From the NCBI GenBank assembly GCA_001969505.1, contig LSSK01001339.1, forward strand, positions 1 to 12,387: a stretch of 12,387 bases of DNA. Reading direction: 5' to 3'. Shown in pieces: positions 1 through 8,327 of this stretch. Positions within the stretch are counted from its first letter, which is position 1; each line of letters opens with the position of its first letter. The translations under genes were made by a program, and so were the position numbers. This DNA is from Zancudomyces culisetae (lineage: Eukaryota; Kickxellomycota; Harpellomycetes; Harpellales; Legeriomycetaceae). The notes below the pieces were generated by a model that searched no databases, was not told where the DNA came from, and saw only the letters and a program-made list of their open reading frames with translations.

Positions 1-558
1 ATCATTAATGATCCTCCACCGTGTTTTACGGTCTGGTTAATATTGTGCGGCTGTAGACTCACACCATCACGAACCCAAGTCCATTCATTTCCATCAGATC
101 CAAATCTATTGATTTTAGTTTCGTCGGACCAAATTATCGTCTCCAATCATCAGTAGTCCAGTGGCGATGAGATTTTGCGAATCTCAACCTTTTTGCAATA
201 TTTTTAAGGCTCAGTTTCGGTTTGGATGCCTTCTTTTTGCAACGGCTTTTAGATCATTAAAAGCCCTATATATTGTAGACTTACTAGCACTTACAACATT
301 ATCCATTTCTAACTTCTTTTGTATCGAAGTAGCAGATCGATACTCTCCAGATAATATCATCCTAGTACATATTCGCTTGATTTGGGGTGAAAGCTTCGCT
401 GGACGACCGCGTTTATTAGCCGGTAAATTGATATTCATTGCTGCTTTAATTCTGTATATTGTTGCATTACTAACTCCATGTTCTATAATGATTTGGTCAA
501 TGTTTCTGCCTTCAAGTAACGCGTTTTTTATATCCAGTTTACGTTGTTCAGATATCAT
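1..558 (-). pseudogene. Tc1-type transposase, 5' part, two frameshifts
   Basis: Cut-and-paste transposase that would bind the element's inverted repeats and catalyse excision and insertion at TA. The first 115 codons (558 down to 211) hold the paired-like bipartite DNA-binding region: a first HTH at about residues 8-40, a basic NKRGRPAK linker at 48-55 (the GRPR-like motif of Tc1 proteins) and a second HTH at about 57-105. Around the T-run at 234-238 the frame shifts by 1 nt; the family-typical stretch LSLKNIAKRLRFAKSHRHWT follows in a new frame. A second 1-nt loss near 135-136 moves the frame again, after which IWSDETKINRFGSDG appears; its Asp (codon 123-125) is the first catalytic residue. 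The reading ends at KHGGGSLM at the window edge, so the second Asp and the Glu are not seen. The ATG at 558 is the only reasonable start. As it stands the gene is inactive. Confidence 0.88.
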
Positions 559-689
559 TTTTTAATAAATTATGCTTTTGATTAGTATAAAGTTGTTATA
601 TATTATAATATGTAAAAGTTTTAAAAATTTAAAATATGAATTCATAAAGTTATGATAGTTTAAATTTATTTTTTGAAAAATTCCCATAA

Positions 690-887
690 TTGACTCATTA
701 TTAAAATTTTTTCAATTTATAATTTCATAATAAATTTTAACCAATAAAAATACAGTTTATATTAAACTTTATATAACATTTGTGCATTATATTATATAAA
801 AAACATATAATTTCTGGATAATATTGAGCGAGATATTACACTTTATAAATTAATTTCAATATTTTGAGACATTTTTGAAACTCACTG
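690..887. repeat. Right terminal inverted repeat of element A (inferred)
   Basis: The outer 20 bp resemble both ends of the element at 9983-11592: read inward, C-A-G/A-T-x-A at the tip, then a CAAAAAT-like block. At 47-64 bp from the end a TAATATCTCGC motif (minus strand of 823-840) matches the same motif at the same depth in the other element. The inner limit near 690 is by analogy only: the minus strand of about 690-735 begins GGTTAAAATTTATTATGAAA and loosely resembles the inner repeat of the other element. The partner repeat lies outside the window. Confidence 0.5.
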
Positions 888-889
888 TA

Positions 890-1383
890 TTAATATATAA
901 TAAATTATTTGAAAATAAATATATTGATACATTAAAATAATGTATATGTAACTTCGATATTCTGTATAGGTTTAAAATGTTTGAAATTTCGAATAGAAAA
1001 TTTTTACACTAGAATCAGCATCATGGGCAATAAATATCAAGATTTAACCTAAATAAAATATTTAATTTAATCAAATTATAATAATATTTTTATAAGTCAA
1101 TCCCCAAATAATCATAATACCAGTTTGATTAAAATACTTTATATGAATCATAATTAAGTTATAAAATGTTTACCTATTGCAATTCGATAATATTTAGATT
1201 ATAAATTAAAAATTGTCAATGTTAGACTTTAATCAAGTTTGATTAGAAATTAAATTAATTTTATTTTACACATTATAATTTTATCTAAGTATTGTGATAG
1301 TATATTAAATATAAATTTCAGCATAAATAACATTTTATATAATATTTATAAATTATTAATCCAAGTAAATATTTTTACTATAG
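890..1383. other. AT-rich spacer
   Basis: No ORF, RNA gene or repeat could be supported. The stretch is made almost wholly of short A/T words with stops in all frames. It is probably decayed intergenic DNA next to element A. Confidence 0.6.
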
Positions 1384-1608
1384 TCAGGTCCAAACTATAG
1401 GTATGTGCCAGAGTAATAAAATGTAAATAATATAAATGTTTGCTAATAAATGATATTTCTTGTCGTAATTAACCTGAAATTCTTGTAGCCTCAGTTTAGT
1501 TTTGTTATTCAGTTGTTGAGAATATGGCGTTTTTCTAGCTCTAGCTTTGCCTTTTCTAGTTCTAGCTTTGCTTTTTCTATTTCTAGCTTTGCCTTTTCTT
1601 ATGGATTT
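1384..1608 (-). other. 74-codon open frame with Lys/Arg-rich heptad repeats, no ATG
   Basis: The minus strand is open from 1608 to a TGA at 1384-1386, with a TAA just upstream (1609-1611). The first 25 codons read as heptads of the type KARxRKx (for example KARTRKGKARARK), encoded by the 21-bp minisatellite. The rest is QQLNNKTKLRLQEFQVNYDK and then a hydrophobic tail of about 20 residues (IYIIYILLLW). No Met codon occurs in it, so it is not a free-standing gene. It could be a fragment of a repeat-containing gene or an internal exon, but no convincing splice signals were seen. The GC content is higher than in the flanks. I do not recognise the family. Confidence 0.25.
1531..1598. repeat. Minisatellite, 21-bp unit, about 3.2 copies
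   Basis: Consecutive units start TTTTCTAGCTCTAGCTTTGC, TTTTCTAGTTCTAGCTTTGC and TTTTCTATTTCTAGCTTTGC, each closed by one more C or T (21 bp), then a partial TTTTCT. The unit length is a multiple of three, so translated frames stay periodic. Copies differ at only a few positions, which makes the array younger, or better preserved, than the surrounding A/T-rich sequence. Confidence 0.85.
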
Positions 1609-1620
1609 TTAAATTAATTT

Positions 1621-2825
1621 ATATATCAAAAATTATTTCCTTGGCAGCCAAACGGAAATTAATAATTTTGAAGCAATGTCTACCCTGTGTACGTTAAAAA
1701 TAATTTTAAATAGTATAATTTGTTATATTCAACTTGATATTTAATTCCGTGTTAATTATGCTTTACATGTACTTAAAAATTATATATCAATTAATACACA
1801 ACATAATCATTAGGTTGAAATAATACAATAGTTTAATAGAATGATATATTTAATACCGTATCTCATAAAAATACATCATTTCATGGTCAATCGTGACTAA
1901 TATCCTACTATCAAATATCTATTATTTGTTTAATATATATTTAATAGGTTTATCTAGCTATATACTTAAATAATACAATATATTTATCAAAAATGAATGT
2001 GATTGATAGTTTTAAAATTTACTATAAAAACAATATTAATCTAACTTATTGTTTAGTAATTTAAATATGAAATTATATGCTTAACTTAAATTATACGTTA
2101 TGTAAACAAAAAGATGTAATTTAGTATTAATTTATATAATGTGTATGATATTGGTATTAATTTAATTAAACTTTGTTTTAACTGCTACGAGAGTAAAATC
2201 TTCAGATTTATAAATGTCTGGAGTTTATTTAATAAAAGTTGATTAATTATATTAACAAGTTAGTATTCAATGGTAATAAAACAAATGGTATATAAATTAA
2301 GCTTATGAGTATATTGGTGTTACAAATAAAAATACTTTATTGTAGTGCTCGTTAACTTCTTATTCTTTATATATGATAATTTTTTACGTTATTTGATGCT
2401 AATTTAATCTTAATGTTAAATTAATTTTAGATATATAATATATATTTTCTATTCAATAACAATTTCAATAGTACAACTATATTTTTTACATAATTATTAT
2501 CAACTTTCATACGTGAATTTACGACGAAAAATTCTTTGTTTATTCACTTAGAAATATTTATTTAGACAATTCAATTATAATCTTTTTAACCAATTAAATA
2601 TTACTGTTGTGCGAAACGCATTATTTACATATTAGTTTTTTATTTTTAATTTTTAATCATATTTAATTACCTTGAAATCCTAACTTATGAATATTAAGTT
2701 TCCCTACTAAAATATATTAGTTTTCTGACAACTATCGATCTACAAATAGTTTTAAATACATATATATTATATGTATTATTTCTATTTTGTAGAAACAATA
2801 TTAAAGTTCAAAATAAAATATTTAA
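1621..2825. other. AT-rich spacer
   Basis: About 1.2 kb without a supported feature. All frames carry frequent stops. No recognisable transposon protein fragment, tRNA or tandem repeat was seen. Confidence 0.6.
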
Positions 2826-2936
2826 ATGGAGTATTCACCGACTCAAATTAAAAGAGGTGCTACCACAGAACGAGATTTATTGGTTAAACAGGTTGTAATT
2901 CTTAAGGAATTACAGCTAGGCAAATGTATTAATTAA
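2826..2936 (+). CDS. Possible small ORF, 36 aa, unknown
   Basis: An ATG in a favourable context (A at -3, G at +4) opens 36 codons, beginning MEYSPTQIKRGATTERDLL and ending QLGKCIN before TAA. The composition is noticeably less A/T-driven than the flanks: it has charged and small residues (R, T, E, D, G) instead of the usual N/K/I/Y/L of random AT-rich frames, and it looks like a basic amphipathic stretch. No family is recognised. It may be a first exon, a fragment of a decayed gene or chance. No obvious GT...AG intron with a coding continuation was found in the next few hundred bases. Low confidence as a gene. Confidence 0.22.
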   Translation: MEYSPTQIKRGATTERDLLVKQVVILKELQLGKCIN

Positions 2937-3398
2937 TTACTAATAAATATTAGATAATGTTATGATATGTTAGAGTCACCTGATTGGTCAATCAGATGCA
3001 ACTTTTAAATAAAATATTGTACAAAATAAAATAGTATGTGCCCTTCAATAATTAAATATTTAGAATGTAAATCATAGAGAAAATAGCTAATATCTAATAC
3101 ATTATGAATAAAATTATTAAATTACATCCAAGCAAGGATAATATCAATGTATTCGACTAACAGTGGATAAAATATATCACTACATTGTACATAATACATA
3201 CATTAGTATTATTTTAAAATAATTTTTAATAGTTATATAAAATTAATATTATAAATTAAATATCATAATGTTATATTTATAATAATTCATGTGAATTATG
3301 TTGAATAGATTAGCTGTAAATTGAATTCAAACTAAAAATATTAATATTGTATGTTGTATTAGAATCTGACTAGGTTCTTGCAATTAATTATTATTGAT

Positions 3399-3428
3399 AT
3401 ATTATGGCTGTTAAATTGGCCATAATAT
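3399..3428. repeat. Inverted repeat, 10-bp arms, 10-nt loop
   Basis: ATATTATGGC at 3399-3408 pairs perfectly with GCCATAATAT at 3419-3428 across a 10-nt A/T-rich loop. The GGC/GCC base of the stem makes it less trivial than A/T-only hairpins here. No coding context suggests a terminator; its role is unknown. Confidence 0.5.
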
Positions 3429-3864
3429 TGTAAACATTAACTAATTTGTAGATGTTTGATAATTTATAAATAGTAGATATTAATTTAAGTAGTTAAACAA
3501 TATATTATATTGAAAAACAATTTTCAAAAAAATTCAAGAATTATTTTTTGATGAAATAATTATTGATTAAGTACTACTTAATATTTGTTATAAACAATTT
3601 TTGTCAGATTATGTTAAGATTTAGAGAAAAAAATAGGGTTTATATACCTTTAAAATTACTAAAATGAATAAACATAAAATAACCTAAACTATTAACCTCT
3701 GCTTACTAATCAATAATACATACTATTGTTCAAGACGTTTCTTGGATTTTCAGGAGTGACCAATTAAGTACTAATTGTACCCCAGAAATTGCGTAATAAT
3801 TAACTAATATTATGTAATATTTCTAATTTGGTAAGAATCTAGAATATATGGGTTAGTTAATGAC

Positions 3865-3879
3865 TGTCAGGACCTGACA
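3865..3879. repeat. Palindrome TGTCAGG-A-CCTGACA
   Basis: Perfect 7-bp arms around a single A, with 8 G/C among its 14 arm bases in an otherwise A/T-rich stretch. It could be a protein-binding site or a transposon scar; nothing adjacent helps to decide. Confidence 0.4.
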
Positions 3880-4188
3880 CTAAGTACTATAATTATAACT
3901 TGATACTTGATTTATTAATTAAATACTATGGAATGAAAGTATTTTATTGCTATAGATCTCCTTTGCAATAAAATCCTTTATTTATATAATTTACCTAAAC
4001 AAAATTATTAAACTTAAAATAAAAACTTAAATAAAATGAAACTAGAGAATGTTCAAACTAAAACATTGTATATATTTTTACTGCAATATTTTTATGAATT
4101 GCAGTTATTGAAACATTCCATAACGGGTAAAATGTTTAATATTTTTTTCAAATAAATACATTTGCGAATGAATTTAATTTGTGGAGAG

Positions 4189-4209
4189 AATGTTAAAAAA
4201 TTTAACATT
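4189..4209. repeat. Inverted repeat, 9-bp arms, 3-nt loop
   Basis: AATGTTAAA (4189-4197) and TTTAACATT (4201-4209) are perfect inverted arms around AAA. A second 8-bp pair, CTATTTTT (4212-4219) and AAAAATAG (4230-4237), follows at once. Both are A/T-rich, and in this composition chance hairpins are common. Confidence 0.35.
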
Positions 4210-5593
4210 TACTATTTTTAAGTGAAATAAAAAATAGCAGTTATGACATGAAAATTATGACAATGACAAAACATAATATTGTATAAAATTTCAAGATTAT
4301 TTCTTGTTACCAAAAAGTTATAATAATTGTTACTAAACATAAATATATTATCCTCATAAATATTATATAAATACATATCGTTAATTTATAGTATTTATTA
4401 TTAATATTATTTAAATTTATAAAAGTAAGTATAATAATATTAGACTAGTTAATAATTTGGGAGTTTACGAAATATAATGAAAACAATTAGTGGAAAAATA
4501 GATCTAATCCGAATTATAATTAACAGTATAATAATTTAAAAGGATAACTATTATTTTAAATAGTGCTAAGTTTAAATAGTTGATTTCATTTTACTGTCTT
4601 GATATAAATATTACTATTATTAAATCAAATGTATCAAAATTGTAACTATTTAATTATATGGTGACACATTTGGTATTACACTAATACTATCGTATTATAG
4701 TTTTATAATGTCATAAATTAAGACATAATACTATATTCATTTACAAAAATATTATCATATAATGATTCAAATTATTATTAAGCTAATCTAGGGGACAAGA
4801 AGTACAAATTTTGTCAACCCATTAATCAAAAAACCTTATAAACATTTCAATGAATTTATCAATTTTATTATATTAGATATTCTGTTGAAGTGATTTATTA
4901 AGGTAGAAATTTATGTATTAATACTATAGTTTTATCTATTAAATTTACATCATCTAACATATAATTGTCTAATATTAATATCATGATGTTCTAAAACTAA
5001 TTAATTGTTAATTGTTATAATACAAAACATTTAAAATTTCTATCAATAAAAATTTCAGTTATTGAAATTTTAATATACTATGATTTTAGTCTGTTATGAC
5101 AATAAATATTAATACAAGTGAAAATTACTAAATGTAATAATTAAATTCGTAATTAACTTTCCAGAAATTTCTTTAACCATTATAGTAATTTTATGAATAC
5201 TATAATTAAAAATTTATTTAATTATATATACATTTGATTTGGAATCTAACTATAGATATATAAATGTCAATTCCAAGTTTTAATAATTTTATATTGCGTT
5301 TGACCCTATTCTTTTGTAAATTTTAATTTCCTCTTCCTACAACAAATTTTTAAAATTATTAAACTCAATTGTACAAAAATCGAATTTATCACCAACCAAT
5401 TTTAACAAGAACATAAATATAAGAATTTTAATAAATTAATGAATTATAATGTATAATAGTGGTATAACTTACACATATTAAAATTAAATATTACCAATTT
5501 TTTACACAATACAATAAGTGAATAACCATAATCATTTTTTGACCCTATGTACTTAATCCGTAATAAACATGTTTGAGCCCAGTCTAAACATAA

Positions 5594-6444
5594 ATAATTA
5601 TTATACATGGCTACGCTAGACTATCCATCTTGATCTACTATTTCGTATTCCGGTATGCCTGTTTTGAACGCCGTTGTAGCTCCGATTTCTATCGCTTTTA
5701 CTGATGGACGTCCTGGAGGTACTTCTAGTAATTCATTAGTTTTTTTATGTACCTAGAATTCGAAACCTTGAACATGCATTTGTTTTAGTTGTTAGTGTGC
5801 CTTAGTAACTTAAATAAACTGATTTCTGGATATTTTCGTGTTGTGCTATACAATCTTGGTATGCCAACCTATCTTTATAAATTTTATACGTTTCTACCGG
5901 ACAAAGTATAGGGATTCTATGATTATGTATCGCTGATTGTCTGACGATTGGGCGACCTTCGCGTTTCTCTTTTGGTGCCATAATTGTAAAATTGATTTTA
6001 TCGACTTCTATTATCGTTTTGCTGTCATCGTTCCACGTTATGTCTGATGGTCTTAAGAATTCTGCTTTTGCTAGTAAGCAACATAATTTCGATGTTATTT
6101 TGGTTGTCTCGAGCTCTTTCGTTGTTCCCCATTCTATTATCTTTACTATTATAGGTTTTATATTAATATTGTTATTAATAAAATATTTGAACTGATTCTC
6201 TTTTACAGCCATCGTGAATCTATTTAGAATCTTGAATTGTTCAGAATTCTCATCTGAATTGGCAATCATTCCTAATAAGGCTGACTTGTACGTTAGGATG
6301 GATGATGGTCTCAGTTTACTTTTATAGCATAATTCTGATATAAAAATTGATTATATCCTCTACTTCTATTCCTTCTCCTGTGCCTCCTGTATGGTACTGC
6401 TTCCATACTCTCATTGTGTTTTGAATAGGCAGTTGCCTTTTCAT
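5594..6444 (-). pseudogene. Tyrosine recombinase of a eukaryotic transposon (DIRS/Crypton-like), broken
   Basis: Relic of a site-specific tyrosine recombinase that would integrate a circular element intermediate through a covalent Tyr-DNA bond. The ATG at 6444 opens 40 codons with MRVWKQYHTGGTGEG and VEDIINFYI, the start of a SAM-like core-binding domain. One extra T in the run near 6340 shifts the frame; reading resumes as SELCYKSKLRPSSILTYKSA and runs on to a TAA at 5802. The 155-aa part (6269-5802) holds LLAKAEFLRPSDI, where Arg73 is the presumed first catalytic Arg, then the basic APKEKREGRP strand with a candidate catalytic Lys, then CPVETYKIYKDR. After another frameshift the C-terminal box follows: RPSVKAIEIGATTAFKTGIP, then a TAG at 5621-5623 where family members usually have Trp, then SSVAMYNNY with a candidate nucleophile Tyr at 5594-5596. 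Another TAG lies at 5753-5755. The subclass is not certain. Confidence 0.72.
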
Positions 6445-7023
6445 TCTTTTATTTGCCCTTGGACTGTTGTTGATTTAACAGATGGCTGCACGCTGAAGTC
6501 CATTAATATATTGTTAATCTTTAATATTACAAATTAAGAGACATTACATAAATTATCTTAATCACCTTTGGTAATATTTTAATAATCTTCATTATTTAAA
6601 ATTTGAAAGATTAAAAAACATAATGATCATACAGATGATTGTGTAGATTGTATACTTTTCAAAGCTAGTTATAATATGTAAAGTTGAGTAATATACAAAC
6701 GAGTTAAATAATTTCACAGGTAATTATATTTATTATTTTATAACATCATTATAATATATTTATTGTGTGATTAAAAATTATGATGTAATAATAATTATAG
6801 TATATATTGATTAAATATAGAACTAGATTTAAAACATTAATAAAACTCTAAACTAAATATTTTTTAAGTAATCTACAAACATTATCACGTTTAACTATTA
6901 ATCGCTATTTTATAAAAAAAGTTCAAAATCATTCTTTCAATTGTTAGGAATTGTGTCAAATAAATATAATGAAATCATGTTTATATATTTCTCCATGACC
7001 AAATCAAGAAGGTTACTAAATTA
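6445..7023. other. AT-rich spacer
   Basis: No supported feature. The first few codons upstream of 6444 remain open in the recombinase frame (reading NSPRANKR), back to a TAA at about 6475-6477, so the recombinase could start slightly upstream of the ATG. Beyond that there are only A/T-rich words with stops in all frames. Confidence 0.55.
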
Positions 7024-7148
7024 AATTGTAACCATATACAAATTACTATAATGTAACTAAGTATAAATTAATTAAATGTAACTAAGTACAAAGTAATTAA
7101 ATGTAACTAAGTACAAATTAATTAAATGTAACTTAGTACAAATTATTA
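7024..7148. repeat. Minisatellite, 25-bp unit, about 5 copies
   Basis: Units start at 7050, 7075, 7100 and 7125. Each begins AATGTAACTAAGTA or nearly so and ends in AAATTAATTA or a close variant; the last copy is 1 bp short. A more diverged copy with a 1-bp insertion precedes them (7024-7049). The unit is A/T-rich and has no coding frame. The high similarity between adjacent copies points to recent tandem duplication. Confidence 0.85.
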
Positions 7149-7751
7149 AAATAATCTAACCAAGTCAAGTAAAAAATGAATTTCGCGATGAAATTACATT
7201 ATAAAATTATTCATAGACCATTTTAGGAAATAAGAAATCTAGAAAAGATTCCGAAACTAATAATTCAAAGAATCGTCAGAATTACATGAATGACGCAATC
7301 ATTGACACACTAAACTCACGGTAGTTCATCACATCAGTTACTCATAAGTTTAATAGTCAAATTTATAGTTTGATAGCAACTTTACTTAAGAAAATTTTAT
7401 ATGGAAAAATTTCCTGAGTAAAAGTAAAAAATCCTTTCAAAATCCATCGAAAGAGAACTTTTGTGAATTTTATCCTATATACTATTGAATACCATAATTT
7501 TTTAAATAATATAATAATTCAAATAAAAAATTAAAAAAATAATCAAGTCATTTCAACTGCCTATCTAGGTAAACGAATGAGGAACCGGAATAGCACATAA
7601 TACTAGATGTGAACGTTATAGAGACCCTGAATACTTAATATTAACAAATTATTATTAAATATTCTTATACCCACCAATGCTGATGATCTAACTGTGAGCT
7701 GAGTAATTGATGAAGCATCAAATATAATATATTTAATAATAAACTTTATAA
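7149..7751. other. AT-rich spacer upstream of the integrase relic
   Basis: This is where the reverse transcriptase and RNase H of an intact Ty3/gypsy pol would lie, but no conserved motif (such as the YxDD box) was seen in any frame. The few slightly richer patches (7180-7330, 7560-7700) could not be assigned. Either the upstream pol was deleted or it has decayed beyond recognition. Confidence 0.5.
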
Positions 7752-8327
7752 AAAAACAAAATAAAAAACAAAAATAAGGAAGTATTACACAAAGATAATG
7801 TTACCAACACAGTTGAAAGAATACATAGCGAAGCTCACGAGGGTATCGAGAACATTTGGCGACGAGTATCGGACGAGAATTGGGTGAATAACCTATATAA
7901 GGGAGTGTACAACGTAGTTAAAAACTGTAATGTTTGCCATTGGCAAACAGATGGTCGAACTCTAAAACATCCGCTTGTACCAATTATATCCAAAAAACCA
8001 TTTGAAATAGTAGGTATGGACGCAATAGGACCTATAAATCCTCCTTCTGAAAATGGAAATAGGTTTATACTTACAGCAATCGATTATTGCACCAAGTGGC
8101 CTATTGCACTGGCTGTACCTAACTTGTTAAGTAAAACTATCATAAGTTTTATAGTGAATGAAATTGTAAAAAATTATGGTATCCCACTAAAAATTATTAC
8201 CAACCGCTGTTCGAGCTTTGTTGGAGAAGTAACTACATTTATATACGCATGGTTCGGTATTAAACAGTCACCTACAACTCCCTACCGGCCGCAGAGCAAC
8301 TGTCAAGTTGAGATGCTTAATCAGTAA
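7752..8327 (+). pseudogene. Ty3/gypsy integrase: zinc finger and DDE core, catalytic Asp lost
   Basis: The integrase part of a Pol polyprotein, which would insert retrotransposon cDNA into chromosomes. The frame is open from 7752 (after a TAA at 7749) and has no start of its own, as expected for a polyprotein segment; the GTG at 7884 is internal. An HHCC zinc-binding domain is complete: H-x3-H in RIHSEAHEG (7812-7844) and C-x2-C in NCNVCHWQ (about 7923-7946). The core follows with VGMDAIGPI (first Asp), LTAIDYCTKWP, then KIITNRCSSFVG, where the second catalytic Asp is Asn and the usual Gly is Cys. YRPQSNCQVEMLNQ keeps the final Glu at DD35E spacing but has Cys and Met where Gly and Arg are usual. 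A TAA at 8325-8327 ends the frame within the domain. The loss of the second Asp makes the enzyme inactive. Confidence 0.88.

Larger units (their letters stand above)
1..887 (-). mobile_element. Tc1/mariner element A, cut by the window start
   Basis: Right-hand part of a Tc1-type DNA transposon whose transposase reads on the minus strand. The right end is placed at G887: read inward on the minus strand the element begins CAGTGAGTTTCAAAAATG, and it is followed by TA at 888-889, the target dinucleotide of this superfamily. The gap from transposase start (558) to the end is 329 bp; in the complete element at 9983-11592 the same gap is 335 bp. A subterminal CTCGC motif also lies at the same distance from the end in both elements. 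The left end and most of the catalytic domain lie outside the window, so the TIR pair and the second TA cannot be checked. The superfamily is certain; the exact right end is well supported but inferred. Confidence 0.85.
2937..5593. other. AT-rich spacer with scattered hairpins
   Basis: About 2.65 kb with no supported gene. It holds several short perfect inverted repeats (2981-2996, 3399-3428, 3865-3879, 4189-4209). There is also a slightly GC-richer patch at about 3725-3795 with a 27-codon open frame lacking ATG. None matches a transposon end I can recognise. Confidence 0.55.

Noticed and set aside
161-565. Plus-strand ORF of 134 codons
   Set aside because: It lies antisense to the transposase of element A and has no recognisable motif; it is a shadow of the minus-strand coding sequence.
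2981-2996. Palindrome CTGATTGGTCAATCAG as a CCAAT-type promoter element
   Set aside because: No gene follows in a supported position; a single short palindrome is not enough.
3725-3795. Possible coding fragment (27 open codons, GC-richer patch)
   Set aside because: No Met, no recognisable motif, and too short to separate from chance.
888-5593. A novel defence or regulatory system in the long spacer
   Set aside because: Both strands were read; frames are short and A/T-driven, and no conserved domain or gene cluster was found.
5992-6195. Plus-strand ORF of 67 codons, hydrophobic
   Set aside because: Antisense to the tyrosine recombinase, which has clear family motifs; the hydrophobic composition comes from reading A/T-rich coding DNA backwards.
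7024-7148. CRISPR-like array
   Set aside because: The units are directly adjacent without unique spacers, and the context is eukaryotic.
7884-7886. GTG as the start of the integrase
   Set aside because: The frame is open upstream and contains the two His of the zinc finger, so the GTG is internal to a polyprotein segment.
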